Assembly (NCBI GenBank): GCA_902584635.1
Contig: CACIAQ010000006.1
Span: 1-64,000, forward strand
Source of the DNA: an uncultured Alphaproteobacteria bacterium
Lineage (GTDB): Bacteria; Pseudomonadota; Alphaproteobacteria; Rhodobacterales; Rhodobacteraceae
Length of the DNA: 64,000 nucleotides
Direction: 5' to 3'
The translations under genes and the position numbers were made by a program. Positions 7,882-17,173 of the stretch are shown here, one piece after another; position 1 is the first letter of the stretch, and each line of letters starts with the position of its first letter. The notes under the pieces are model-generated. The model was not told the origin of the DNA and searched no databases. It saw nothing but the letters and a program-made list of their open reading frames with translations.

Positions 7882-9201
7882 ATGAAATTCAAAGAAATTT
7901 TAAAAGATAAACTAAAAAGAAAATATGAATTTACGCTCAAAGCGTCTGAATTAAATAGAGATGTTGATCAGCAGCTAGAGAAAGAGCAACCATCTATTCA
8001 GATGAAAGGTTTCAGAAAAGGAAAGGTTCCTGTAAGCTTATTGAAAAAAATGCATGGCGAGACCTTGTTATCAGAAGCCATGAAACGTGCTACAGACACT
8101 GCTGTAAAAAATCACTTCGATAAAGAGAAAGATAAGCCAGCCTACGAACCAAAAATAGAACTGTTAAATAAAGAGTGGAAAGTAGGGGATGACGTGCAGC
8201 TCTCGATAGAATATGAGTGTATGCCAGTTATACCAAAGTTTGATCTTTCAAAATTAGTTCTGGAGAAACAAATTGCTGAACCTGATAAAAAATCGTTAGA
8301 TGACGCTATGAACAATGTTCGAGAGAGTAGTCTTGACTATAGGCCTGTAAAAGATGGTAATAAATCTAAGAAAAAAGATCAGGTTACACTAGATTTTGAA
8401 GGTTTCAAGGACGGTAAGCCCTTTGAAAACGGTTCTAGCAAAGACTTTCCGCTTGTCTTAGGCTCAAATAATTTCATTCCAGGTTTTGAGGATCAATTAA
8501 TTGGTCTTAAAAAAAATGAGGAAAAAGTGGTAAAGGTTACATTTCCCGAAAACTATGGGAACCAAGAGCTTTCAGGTAAAGACGTGGAGTTCAAATGTAA
8601 AATAAAAGAAGTATTAAGCCCTGTTTTACCAAAAGTTGATGATGAATTAGCAAAGAAGTTTGGTTTGGAGGGCCTTAAGCAACTTAAAGAAAATCTCGAG
8701 AAACAAGTAGAAACTGAATTCGAACAAGCTGCAAGAGTTTTACTCAAAAAGCAATTAATGGATAAGCTCGAGAAAGAACTCAAATTCGAATTGCCAGAGT
8801 CTTTAGTAACAACTGAGGCAAACTCAATAGCTATGAAAAAGGATAAAATAGATAGCAATAGTGCTTCTCCAGATCAAACAGCCAATGTCACAAACGAAGA
8901 TAGAAAGATTGCTGAGCGTCGTGTAAGGGTAGGATTGTTTTTTGCTGAGTTTGGAATAGAGAATAAGTTAGATTTAAACGAGGCTGAGTTGAACACTGCG
9001 TTTGAAGATGAGTCCAAAAAATATCCTGGGCAGGAACAAGACTATCTTAAGTTCATTAAGTCTAATCCCCAAGCCCAGCAAGCTATAAGAGGTCCGCTGT
9101 TTGAAGAAAAAGTGGTAAATAGTATACTTGAAACGGTTACTCTCAAAGAAAAAAAGCTTTCTGTAGAGAAATTCAAAGAGCAGATGGAAAAACTTAACTA
9201 A
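7882..9201 (+). CDS. tig: Trigger factor, ribosome-bound chaperone and prolyl isomerase
   Basis: The 439 aa length is usual for trigger factor. The ribosome-docking signature GFRKGKVP lies at 43–50. A FKBP-type PPIase domain follows near 150–235 (VTLDFEGFKDGKPF … FIPGFEDQLIGLKKNEE), then the C-terminal chaperone arms. It binds near the exit tunnel and helps nascent chains fold. The frame is open to a TTG at 7855, but I place the start at the ATG of 7882 because GAGG lies 5 bases upstream and the distance to the conserved LKR then fits the family. It leads a tig–clpP–clpX group, the classic order for folding and proteolysis genes. Confidence 0.95.
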   Translation: MKFKEILKDKLKRKYEFTLKASELNRDVDQQLEKEQPSIQMKGFRKGKVPVSLLKKMHGETLLSEAMKRATDTAVKNHFDKEKDKPAYEPKIELLNKEWKVGDDVQLSIEYECMPVIPKFDLSKLVLEKQIAEPDKKSLDDAMNNVRESSLDYRPVKDGNKSKKKDQVTLDFEGFKDGKPFENGSSKDFPLVLGSNNFIPGFEDQLIGLKKNEEKVVKVTFPENYGNQELSGKDVEFKCKIKEVLSPVLPKVDDELAKKFGLEGLKQLKENLEKQVETEFEQAARVLLKKQLMDKLEKELKFELPESLVTTEANSIAMKKDKIDSNSASPDQTANVTNEDRKIAERRVRVGLFFAEFGIENKLDLNEAELNTAFEDESKKYPGQEQDYLKFIKSNPQAQQAIRGPLFEEKVVNSILETVTLKEKKLSVEKFKEQMEKLN

Positions 9202-9231
9202 ATTGTAGAGAAAAAAATAAAGGGAGTTATG

Positions 9232-9867
9232 ATGAAAGATATTAATGATGCTTACATGAATACATTGGTTCCAATGGTTGTGGAACAAAGCGCAAGAGGT
9301 GAACGGGCATATGATATTTTCTCAAGGCTCTTAAAGGAGAGAATTATATTTATTTCAGGACCTATACATGATGGAATGTCGACTTTAGTTGTAGCTCAGT
9401 TGCTATTTTTAGAAGCAGAAAATCCAAAAAAAGAAATTTCTATGTACATTAATTCTCCCGGTGGTGTAGTTTCATCCGGTTTGTCTATCTATGACACAAT
9501 GCAGTACATTAGACCAAAAATAGCTACCATGTGTGTGGGTCAAGCAGCTTCAATGGGATCTCTTTTGCTAGCTGCTGGCGAACAAGGTATGCGATTTTGT
9601 TTACCAAATAGTAGGGTAATGGTTCATCAACCTTCAGGAGGCTTTCAAGGTCAAGCGTCAGATATTGCTCTTCATGCTCAAGAGATTCTTGATCTTAAGA
9701 AGAGATTAAATATGATTTATGTGAAGCACACTGAACAAAAGATAAGTGCAGTAGAAAAGGCTTTAGATCGAGATAACTTTATGACGCCAGAACAATCACT
9801 TGAATGGGGCATCATAGATAAAATTATTGACCGCAGAGAGAGTGCTGAATCAGAAAAAGTGGAATAA
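9232..9867 (+). CDS. clpP: ATP-dependent Clp protease proteolytic subunit
   Basis: Serine peptidase of family S14. Counting from the first of two tandem ATGs (9229), the catalytic triad is S108 in GQAASMG, H133 in VMVHQP and D182 in LDRDNF. The second ATG (9232) is taken as the start because GGGAG at 9222–9226 is then 5 bases away rather than 2. ClpP forms the two-ring degradation chamber fed by ClpX, whose gene follows 59 bases downstream. The [14 protein letters not shown] segment is highly conserved. The length is normal. Confidence 0.97.
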   Translation: MKDINDAYMNTLVPMVVEQSARGERAYDIFSRLLKERIIFISGPIHDGMSTLVVAQLLFLEAENPKKEISMYINSPGGVVSSGLSIYDTMQYIRPKIATMCVGQAASMGSLLLAAGEQGMRFCLPNSRVMVHQPSGGFQGQASDIALHAQEILDLKKRLNMIYVKHTEQKISAVEKALDRDNFMTPEQSLEWGIIDKIIDRRESAESEKVE

Positions 9868-9926
9868 ATATTGCATTTTGATAAAAAAACTTGGCAGAAT
9901 TTATAAACCTACTAATATAGGAAACT

Positions 9927-11195
9927 ATGAGTAAGTCTGGATCGACATCTAATAAAAATACGCTCTTTTGTTCTTTTTGTGGTAAAAGCCAGCATGAAGT
10001 GAAGAAGCTTATAGCTGGACCAACAGTGTTTATATGTGATGAGTGTGTTGAATTATGCATGGATATTATTAAAGAAGAGGTTAAGACAAGCGAAGGGAAG
10101 GATGCAAAATCCCTAATTCCTGCTCCTAAAGAAATTTTTGAGGTATTGAATGACTATGTAATCGGGCAGACTTCTGCTAAGAAAATTTTATCTGTAGCAG
10201 TTCATAATCATTATAAGCGAATAGGGTACTCTCCCAAAAAGGGAGATGTAGAACTACAGAAATCAAATATTATGCTTATAGGGCCGACTGGCTGTGGCAA
10301 AACTCTTCTTGCTCAAACACTAGCGCGTATTTTGGATGTTCCATTTACTATGGCAGATGCTACTACTCTTACAGAAGCAGGTTACGTAGGAGAAGATGTT
10401 GAAAATATTATACTCAAATTATTACAACAGGCTGACTATAATGTAGAAAAGGCACAGAGAGGGATTGTCTACATAGATGAAATCGATAAGATCAGTCGAA
10501 AGACTGATAACCCATCAATTACGAGAGATGTATCTGGTGAAGGCGTTCAGCAAGCTCTTTTGAAGATCATGGAGGGTACTGTTGCTTCTGTGCCGCCTCA
10601 AGGCGGACGAAAACATCCTCAGCAAGAGTTTCTACAAGTTGATACAACTAATATTCTCTTTATTTGTGGAGGTGCCTTCGCCGGTCTTGAAAAAGTAATT
10701 TCTTCGAGAGGTGAATCTAAGAGTATAGGTTTTGGAGCTGATGTTAGTGGCCCAGATAGTAGAAAAATTGGAGATATAATTAGCGATGTTGAGCCTCAGG
10801 ATCTTTTAAAGTTTGGACTTATCCCTGAATTCGTTGGTAGGTTGCCTGTTGTAGCAACCTTAAATGATTTGAATATCGAAGCTATGATCAAAATATTGTC
10901 AGAACCAAAGAATGCACTTGTCAAACAATTCAAAAAATTATTTGAACTAGAGGGTGTAAAGCTCACAATCACTGAGGAGGCGCTGAAAAGTATCGCAAAT
11001 AAGGCAATAAAGCGTAAAACAGGTGCTAGAGCTTTACGTTCTATATTAGAGAAGCTTTTATTGGATTCAATGTTTGAATTGCCTTCATTACAATCGGTTG
11101 AGGAAATAGTAGTAAACGAAGACGCGGTCGATAAAGATACCGAGCCATTGTTGATATATAGCGAAAGTTCTGAGGAACCCGCTTCTGCGTCTTAG
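9927..11195 (+). CDS. clpX: ClpX, AAA+ unfoldase of the ClpXP protease
   Basis: A 422 aa AAA+ ATPase. The N-terminal zinc-binding domain has C15, C18, C37 and C40 (CSFC … CDEC). Walker A is GPTGCGKT at 119–126 and Walker B is VYIDEIDKI near 175. It recognises tagged or damaged proteins, unfolds them and threads them into ClpP. The gene follows clpP directly. Only 12 bases separate its stop from the NDUFA12 gene, so read-through into that gene is likely. Confidence 0.97.
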   Translation: MSKSGSTSNKNTLFCSFCGKSQHEVKKLIAGPTVFICDECVELCMDIIKEEVKTSEGKDAKSLIPAPKEIFEVLNDYVIGQTSAKKILSVAVHNHYKRIGYSPKKGDVELQKSNIMLIGPTGCGKTLLAQTLARILDVPFTMADATTLTEAGYVGEDVENIILKLLQQADYNVEKAQRGIVYIDEIDKISRKTDNPSITRDVSGEGVQQALLKIMEGTVASVPPQGGRKHPQQEFLQVDTTNILFICGGAFAGLEKVISSRGESKSIGFGADVSGPDSRKIGDIISDVEPQDLLKFGLIPEFVGRLPVVATLNDLNIEAMIKILSEPKNALVKQFKKLFELEGVKLTITEEALKSIANKAIKRKTGARALRSILEKLLLDSMFELPSLQSVEEIVVNEDAVDKDTEPLLIYSESSEEPASAS

Positions 11196-11207
11196 GGTAA
11201 GCATAAA

Positions 11208-11618
11208 ATGGTTATTAAAAAGGTATTAAAGTTTTTATTCACTTGGTGGAATGGGAATACTGTAGGTACCATGGTATACACTTATTTAAATGGTAAAAAA
11301 GTGGGAGAGGATTACTTCGGTAATCATTTTTATGAAAGTAGAAATAAAAGAAATCGGTGGTGTACCTATTCTTATCAATCTGATGCCTCAAAAATTAGTC
11401 CTGAATGGAATAGTTGGCTAAGGTTTATTACTAATTCATGTCCGACCAAAAACGAAACTACATATGAGTGGCAAAAACCTTTTATTGGTAATTTAACTGG
11501 TCTAGACGGTGCCTATAAACCCGAAATAGTAAGATCTGGAGATAAAAATGAAGATTTAAATGGGTACCAATCTGACTATAAAGCTTGGAAACCAGAGAAA
11601 ATAAAGAATGAAAGTTAA
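11208..11618 (+). CDS. NDUFA12-family accessory subunit of respiratory complex I
   Basis: A 136 aa protein matching the 17.2 kDa accessory subunit shared by mitochondrial and alphaproteobacterial complex I. Recognisable parts are WWNGNTVGTM (14–23), the VGEDYFGNHFYE core (about 37–48), NRWCTY and, further on, PEWNSWL. The family occurs mainly in Alphaproteobacteria and mitochondria, so this gene supports the taxonomic call. It lies 12 bases after clpX and overlaps the mlaD-like gene by 11 bases. Confidence 0.9.
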   Translation: MVIKKVLKFLFTWWNGNTVGTMVYTYLNGKKVGEDYFGNHFYESRNKRNRWCTYSYQSDASKISPEWNSWLRFITNSCPTKNETTYEWQKPFIGNLTGLDGAYKPEIVRSGDKNEDLNGYQSDYKAWKPEKIKNES

Positions 11619-12054
11619 TACTCTTGATGCTTTGCTTGGTTTCGTAATATTATTGATTACTGGTTTATTTGTTTTTTATGTTTATGTAACAGTCGATAAT
11701 AAATTTTTCAATGCCGAACTTTTTATCTTGAAAGCCCGTTTTGAGAATATAGATGGGATAGTAGTAGGAAGCAAAATAAAGATGTCCGGGGTAAATATTG
11801 GGTCAGTTAAAAGTATTTCAATAGATCCAGAGAGCTTCTATGCAATAGTAACGATGGGTTTTGATAAGGAATTTAATTTTCCAGACGACACTGAAGCCTC
11901 TGTCCAACTGGAGGGTCTATTAGGAGGTAGCTATATATCGATCCTACCTGGGGGCTCAGATGTTATGTTATTAAATGATCAAGAGATTTTGTATACACAG
12001 GGCTCTACAAGTCTTTTAAACTTGATGCTTAAATTCGCGAATACCAGTAACTAA
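11608..12054 (+). CDS. MlaD/MCE-domain protein of a phospholipid transport system
   Basis: A 148 aa protein with one N-terminal membrane helix (about 8–28) and one MCE domain: ARFENIDGIVVGSKIKMSGV (about 43–62), then VGSV-like and GLLGGSYISILPGG (about 108–121). MlaD proteins form periplasmic hexamers that pass phospholipids between an inner-membrane ABC transporter and the outer membrane. The other mla genes are not in this window, as is usual when mlaD pairs with NDUFA12. The 3' end overlaps the convergent aat gene by 39 bases. Confidence 0.88.
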   Translation: MKVNTLDALLGFVILLITGLFVFYVYVTVDNKFFNAELFILKARFENIDGIVVGSKIKMSGVNIGSVKSISIDPESFYAIVTMGFDKEFNFPDDTEASVQLEGLLGGSYISILPGGSDVMLLNDQEILYTQGSTSLLNLMLKFANTSN

Positions 12055-12705
12055 CGACTTCGCTTCGGCAATGTTGATTAGATTTTTGTCGATTACGCAT
12101 GAGCTTAACAACGCGAACTTTGTTTTACTGGCGTTTGTTTTTTTAACAAGAGACACAAACAAACCTCTTGATATTTCCTTCGCTCCCATTGTTTTAAGAT
12201 GATTAGTCATAAATTGAATATCTAACAATGAAAATTTATGTAATGCCAAAATACCCATTAAAGCTATTAACGCTATTTTTGATCCATTTGGACTTTTAGA
12301 ATACATACTTTCTGCAAAAAATACGTTTCCAATGGCTACACCATACAACCCACCTATTAATTTTTTTTCCTCCCAAACTTCTATTGAGTGAGCGTACCCT
12401 AAATCGTGCAAGTTGTTATAAATGCTCACAATTGACTTATTTATCCATGTCTCTTCCCTATTAGCACAGTTAGAGATAATTGTCGGGAAATCATGATTAA
12501 TTGAAAACTCAAAGTTCTTTTTGAAGCACAGCTTTTTTAAGCTCCTTGAGATGTGCAATTTTGAAATAGGAATTACTGCTCTTATTATAGGATTGCACCA
12601 AAAAACCTGATCATCATCGTTGTGGTCTCCCATTGGGAAAATACCATTTCTATAAAGATTTATTATTGTCTTTGGGTTTATTGGTTTATGAGAGTGTGAA
12701 ATCAA
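12016..12705 (-). CDS. aat: Leucyl/phenylalanyl-tRNA–protein transferase
   Basis: A 229 aa protein of the Aat family, which adds Leu or Phe to N-terminal Arg or Lys and so marks proteins for ClpAP through the N-degron pathway. Signatures are YRNGIFPM (about 18–25), IEVWEEKKLIGGLYGV (about 108–123), FFAESMYS and LLDIQFMTNHL. The start is a TTG directly after the accC stop codon (TAA then TTG), because the next ATG would cut off the conserved N-terminus. It appears translationally coupled to accC. The length is normal. Confidence 0.92.
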   Translation of the reverse strand: MISHSHKPINPKTIINLYRNGIFPMGDHNDDDQVFWCNPIIRAVIPISKLHISRSLKKLCFKKNFEFSINHDFPTIISNCANREETWINKSIVSIYNNLHDLGYAHSIEVWEEKKLIGGLYGVAIGNVFFAESMYSKSPNGSKIALIALMGILALHKFSLLDIQFMTNHLKTMGAKEISRGLFVSLVKKTNASKTKFALLSSCVIDKNLINIAEAKSLVTGIREFKHQV

Positions 12706-14052
12706 TTACTTTACCTGATCCGCAAGCCAGTGCTCCAGCCAATGGATATTATATTCTCCGCTATTAAAGTCCTCTTCATCTAATATTTTTTTAAAAAGAT
12801 CTACAGTGGTATGAACTCCATCTATAATTAGTTCATCAAGAGCTCGAGATAGCCTGCTAAGAGCCATCGATCTGCTATCTGCATGTACAATTAATTTTCC
12901 TATTAGGCTATCGTAGTGAGAGGGAACCAAAAACCCATTATAAATGGCACTATCCATCCTAATTCCTATACCACCTGGTGAATGGAATTCTTTTATATTT
13001 CCTGGCGAAGGCAAAAAATTTGGAAGGCATTCGGCGTTAATTCGGCATTCTATTGCATGACCTTTAGGACTAAGAGTTTCCTGAGAAAGTGACATACCCT
13101 TTCCAAAAGCTATTCTTATTTGTTCCCTTACCAAATCTATTCCATAAATAGCTTCTGTTATAGGATGCTCAACTTGTAGTCTTGTATTCATTTCAATGAA
13201 AAAAAATTCTTTGTTTTCATATAAAAACTCTATAGTTCCTGCTCCCTCGTATTTCATTTTACTAATAGCATTTGAACAAATACTTCCTATTTTTGCAATC
13301 TCCTTTGAGTTAACTCCGGGGCTAGGTGTCTCTTCCAGTACTTTTTGGTGTCTTCGTTGAAGGGAACAATCTCTTTCTCCCAAATGGACTGCTTTACCCT
13401 TGCCATCTCCAAAAACTTGAATTTCAATGTGTCTAGGTTTTTCCAAGTATTTTTCTATGTATATTGTATCATCGTTAAAGCTCTTTTTTGCTTCTGACTT
13501 TGCTTGCAAAAACAATGTCTCTAATTGATCATCGCTAGATACTATTTTCATACCTATACCTCCACCTCCAGAGGCAGCTTTTAATAGTACAGGGTAGCCT
13601 ATTTTTTTTGCAATAATATAGGCATCATGAATACCTTTGACTTCACCATCGGAGCCTGGAACACAAGGAACGTTAAATGTTTCCATTTGGACTTTCGCAT
13701 TTATTTTGTCACCCATTATATTGATATGAGAAACAGAAGGACCGATAAACTTTATGCCATGGTCTCCCAATATTTCAGCAAATTTTGCATTTTCAGATAG
13801 AAAACCATAGCCTGGATGCACGGCCTCGCTTCCAGTAATTTCACAAGCAGATATAATTGAAGGAATTGAAAGGTAACTTTTTGCACTTTCAGCTGGACCA
13901 ATGCACACGCTTTCATCTGCCATCCTTACGTGCATTGCGTCTACATCAGCTTGAGAATATACTGCAACAGTTTTAATTCCCATTTCCTTACACGTCCTGA
14001 TGACTCGAAGTGCAATTTCACCTCTGTTAGCTATCAATATTTTTTTAAACAT
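12706..14052 (-). CDS. accC: Biotin carboxylase subunit of acetyl-CoA carboxylase
   Basis: ATP-grasp enzyme of 448 aa that carboxylates biotin on AccB, the first step of fatty acid synthesis. It begins MFKKILIANRGEIALRV, has the glycine loop KAASGGGGIGMK (about 158–169) and the active-site segment EMNTRLQVEHP (about 287–297). The ATG follows the accB stop codon with no gap, and the next gene aat begins right after its own stop, so accB–accC–aat forms one tight transcript. Confidence 0.97.
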   Translation of the reverse strand: MFKKILIANRGEIALRVIRTCKEMGIKTVAVYSQADVDAMHVRMADESVCIGPAESAKSYLSIPSIISACEITGSEAVHPGYGFLSENAKFAEILGDHGIKFIGPSVSHINIMGDKINAKVQMETFNVPCVPGSDGEVKGIHDAYIIAKKIGYPVLLKAASGGGGIGMKIVSSDDQLETLFLQAKSEAKKSFNDDTIYIEKYLEKPRHIEIQVFGDGKGKAVHLGERDCSLQRRHQKVLEETPSPGVNSKEIAKIGSICSNAISKMKYEGAGTIEFLYENKEFFFIEMNTRLQVEHPITEAIYGIDLVREQIRIAFGKGMSLSQETLSPKGHAIECRINAECLPNFLPSPGNIKEFHSPGGIGIRMDSAIYNGFLVPSHYDSLIGKLIVHADSRSMALSRLSRALDELIIDGVHTTVDLFKKILDEEDFNSGEYNIHWLEHWLADQVK

Positions 14053-14538
14053 TTACGTTTCTATGACTACAAGTGGTGTATCGAACTCTACAGGGCTCTC
14101 ATTGCTAACTAATATTTCTTTAACAGTTCCATCTAATGTTGAAGGGATCTGATTCATTGTTTTCATGGCCTCAATTATTAAGATTGTATCGCCCTTTTTT
14201 ACCTTTTTCCCGACATGGATAAATGTTGCCTCTTCTGGCGAGGGTGACAAATAAATCGTCCCAACCATTGGAGATTTTATAATGTTACTGTCTGATAACG
14301 ATTTCTGGGAGGTCTCTTTTGAAATAAATTCTTTCTTTTCAGCAGAGCCATAATCAACCCTTATTGACCCTGTTTCTTGATATGCTGGAACAGAAATAGA
14401 ATTGTTAATCTTTATTTTAAGTTTGTGTTTATCGGCTAACTTACGTGTAATTTCTAAAGAAGACAATTTTTTATCTTTTAACATTTTCACTAGGTAATCA
14501 ATAAAAGATTTTTCGATTTCCAATTCATTTTTTTTCAT
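14053..14538 (-). CDS. accB: Biotin carboxyl carrier protein of acetyl-CoA carboxylase
   Basis: A 161 aa protein. The C-terminal biotinyl domain (about 86–161) holds the attachment lysine K126 in EAMKTMN, with a proline-poor but charged linker before it. K126 carries the biotin that shuttles carboxyl groups between AccC and the AccAD transferase. The motif reads AMKT rather than the more common AMKM, a variant seen in other alphaproteobacteria. It is the first gene of accB–accC–aat. The aroQ gene often found upstream in alphaproteobacteria is not there. Confidence 0.95.
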   Translation of the reverse strand: MKKNELEIEKSFIDYLVKMLKDKKLSSLEITRKLADKHKLKIKINNSISVPAYQETGSIRVDYGSAEKKEFISKETSQKSLSDSNIIKSPMVGTIYLSPSPEEATFIHVGKKVKKGDTILIIEAMKTMNQIPSTLDGTVKEILVSNESPVEFDTPLVVIET

Positions 14539-14637
14539 AGCTAAAGTCCACAGTGGTGTAATATCGGAGAGAAATAAGATGGATCGTTACATTATCAACA
14601 CAATCTTTGCAAGTGAAATTTTGTAGGTCGTTGGAAG

Positions 14638-16845
14638 CTAGCGGTCCCACCAACCTTTTTTACCCATTTTGGAATCTCGACTGCTTTCGTTATTTTCTGT
14701 CGGCTTGTCATCGTCAGTATTTAGCCCCTCTATTGTTTTTTTTGCACTAGCTTTAGTTCGAGTTTTTGAAGTCTTTTCTTTGTTTTCTTTTTGTCCAGAA
14801 TGATCAATTTTTTTGTGACTTATTTTACTACCGCTAATTAAATTAGTATTAGTTGAACTGTCGCTTTCTATCGGAGGTAGCGGTTCATTATGGGTCACTA
14901 CTTTCTTTTCAGTTTGAGTAGGTATGTCCAATTCTTTCTGATGCTTTCTTTTCCTTCTCCTTTTCTTCTTTTTTTGTTCCTCAGCATCTTCTAATTGGCT
15001 TTCGTTAATAGTATTAGCAGACATCTTCTGATTATATTTCAACTCGGGATCTTCCTTTTTATTCTCACTATCTTTCTTTTTGGATCTCGATTTATTCCTA
15101 TCCGTGTTTTTTTTGAATCGCTTTTCACTAAACGCATCCTCTATTAAATAATGTGGAGAAATTAAATTTGTTTCAGCATGTAATTCTATTTTAATTTGAT
15201 ATCGTTGCTCAATAACAAGGATGTGATCTCTTTTGCTATTTATTAAATAGTTTGTTGTCTGGACTGGAGCCTTTACCAATAGAGTATCTTTTATTTTTGC
15301 TCTAGATCCCTCCTTGTCTAAATCCCTTAATATTTGAAGAGCTAATGACTCATCGGAGCGAGTGACACCTGTTCCATGACAAAATGAGCAAGGCATAGTT
15401 GTTGACTCTAGCATCCCTGGTCTCAATCTTTGCCTTGACATCTCAAGTAGGCCAAAAGACGAAATTCTTCCTATTTGCATTCTTGCTCTATCTAGATTAA
15501 TGCAATCTCTCATCATTTTTTCGACGGCAATATTGTTTTTCTTTTCCTCCATATCTATGAAGTCAATAACTATAAGACCAGCTAAATCCCTTAATTTTAA
15601 TTGTCGGGCTATTTCAGAAGCTGCTTCGAGATTAGTTTTAAGTGCAGTTTCCTCTATGCTTCTTTCTTTTGTGGCTCTTCCAGAATTTACATCAATGGCT
15701 ACCAAAGCCTCCGTAATCCCAATCACAATATAGCCTCCTGACTTTAGTTGGACGATAGGATTAAACATTTCCTGAAGATAGTTTTCAACTTCATAGAATG
15801 AGAATATAGGTACCTTCCCATTGTATTTTTTTACATATTTTGCATGTGATGGCATTAGAAGCTTAAGATAGGCTTTAGCTTCCTTATAAGCATTCTCTCC
15901 TTCTACTATTATTTCCTTAATATCTCTATCATATAGATCTCTAATAGCTCTTTTTATAAGGTTTCCTTCAGCATGAATTAAAGTTGGAGCTAGAGAGCTT
16001 AATGTTTGTTCTTTTATTGCCTCCCAAGCTTTGAGCAGGAATTCATAGTCTCTCTTAATTTCTGTTTTTGTGCGTTTTCCACCAGCCGTTCGAATAATTA
16101 AACCGCTATTGGGTTTTAACACTAAGTCTTCAATAATTTTTTTTAACTTTAATCTATCCTTAAGAGCAGTTATCTTTTTTGATATTCCTCCACCCCTCGA
16201 GGAATTAGGCATCAAAACGCAATATCTTCCAGCTATCGAAAGATAAGTAGTCAAAGCTGCACCTTTATTTCCCCTTTCCTCTTTAGTTACCTGAACCAAA
16301 AGTATCTGACGAACTTTTATTACTTCTTGAATTTTATATTTTCTTTGTAGAGGTCTTTTTTCCGGGAAAGGGTCCTCTTCTACTATTTCAGCTGAATTAT
16401 CCCTATCCCCAACATCAACTGTTTGATTATTGTTTAGACCTAATTCACTACTAGCGTTGAGCCCATAAGCCCCTTCAAGACTTTTAATTCCATCTCCTAG
16501 ATAGTCTTTATCTTCGTTTGTAATTATTTCGAGCTCTTTATTTTGAGCACTTTCTTCAGCTTTAAACTGTTCTGCTATCAAGGCCTCCTTGTCAGCTAAG
16601 GGTATCTGGTAATAGTCAGGATGAATCTCTGAAAATGCCAAAAAGCCATGCCTATTACCTCCATAATCAAGAAAGGCAGCTTGTAAAGAAGGCTCTACTC
16701 TGGTCACCTTAGCAAGGTATATGTTTCCTGTAATTTGGTTTTTTTCATTATTCTCAAAGTCAAAATCGTGAGTTTGAGAAGACTCTGCGACAACAACCCT
16801 CGTCTCTTCAGGATGCGCTGCATCAATAAGTAGTTTCTTTTCCAT
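14638..16845 (-). CDS. rne: Ribonuclease E/G
   Basis: A 735 aa RNase E-type endonuclease. The N-terminal S1 region is at about 36–110, split by a charged insert (about 90–165). The catalytic part includes LVAIDVNSGRAT and, later, the DNase I-like LIVIDFIDM segment. The Zn-link cysteines are in PCSFCHGTG (near 483). The last ~170 residues are low-complexity and Lys/Glu-rich with a KKKKRRRKRK block, as expected for the disordered RNA-binding and degradosome scaffold arm. It processes rRNA and tRNA precursors and starts mRNA decay. It is transcribed away from prfB. Confidence 0.94.
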   Translation of the reverse strand: MEKKLLIDAAHPEETRVVVAESSQTHDFDFENNEKNQITGNIYLAKVTRVEPSLQAAFLDYGGNRHGFLAFSEIHPDYYQIPLADKEALIAEQFKAEESAQNKELEIITNEDKDYLGDGIKSLEGAYGLNASSELGLNNNQTVDVGDRDNSAEIVEEDPFPEKRPLQRKYKIQEVIKVRQILLVQVTKEERGNKGAALTTYLSIAGRYCVLMPNSSRGGGISKKITALKDRLKLKKIIEDLVLKPNSGLIIRTAGGKRTKTEIKRDYEFLLKAWEAIKEQTLSSLAPTLIHAEGNLIKRAIRDLYDRDIKEIIVEGENAYKEAKAYLKLLMPSHAKYVKKYNGKVPIFSFYEVENYLQEMFNPIVQLKSGGYIVIGITEALVAIDVNSGRATKERSIEETALKTNLEAASEIARQLKLRDLAGLIVIDFIDMEEKKNNIAVEKMMRDCINLDRARMQIGRISSFGLLEMSRQRLRPGMLESTTMPCSFCHGTGVTRSDESLALQILRDLDKEGSRAKIKDTLLVKAPVQTTNYLINSKRDHILVIEQRYQIKIELHAETNLISPHYLIEDAFSEKRFKKNTDRNKSRSKKKDSENKKEDPELKYNQKMSANTINESQLEDAEEQKKKKRRRKRKHQKELDIPTQTEKKVVTHNEPLPPIESDSSTNTNLISGSKISHKKIDHSGQKENKEKTSKTRTKASAKKTIEGLNTDDDKPTENNESSRDSKMGKKGWWDR

Positions 16846-17173
16846 AGTGAAATCTCGCCTTTAGAGGAAAGAAAATAAATTTTAATTTTTTCCTGTCCAA
16901 ACAATTATTTATCCTCATATCTATTTTTATCAGTCTTAAAAGACAGTTTGTAAAAAAGACACATTTTAATTCTTAGTAAATGCCAGATTTTTTCCACTGG
17001 CTCGCTTCGTTAAAGTAAACAATCAAGACACAATATACAAGCTATTTAGTTATATTTTTATTTCCATTTTGATATTTACAAAGCACAAATACTAGATTTT
17101 ATTCTCTATACATTGTATTTAATATATTAAAGGCTCCATCAATTCTATAACTAGTTTCTTGCGGAGATATTTT
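16846..17173. other. Intergenic region between divergent rne and prfB
   Basis: This 328-base AT-rich stretch has no credible reading frame. It must hold the promoters and leaders of rne (leftward) and prfB (rightward). Leaders of rne genes are often long because RNase E controls its own mRNA, but I could not identify a conserved leader structure. A short stem GCCAG/CTGGC (16982–16986 with 16997–17001) is too weak to name. Relatives usually have an amidase and a PBP1A gene in this place; I see no remnant of either. Confidence 0.5.

Noticed and set aside
7695-7940. Minus-strand 81 aa frame before tig
   Set aside because: It overlaps the conserved N-terminus of trigger factor, shows no family pattern and is AT-driven; taken as chance.
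16982-17001. Short stem GCCAG/CTGGC in the rne–prfB gap
   Set aside because: Only five pairs with a ten-base loop and no T-run; expected by chance in 300 bases.
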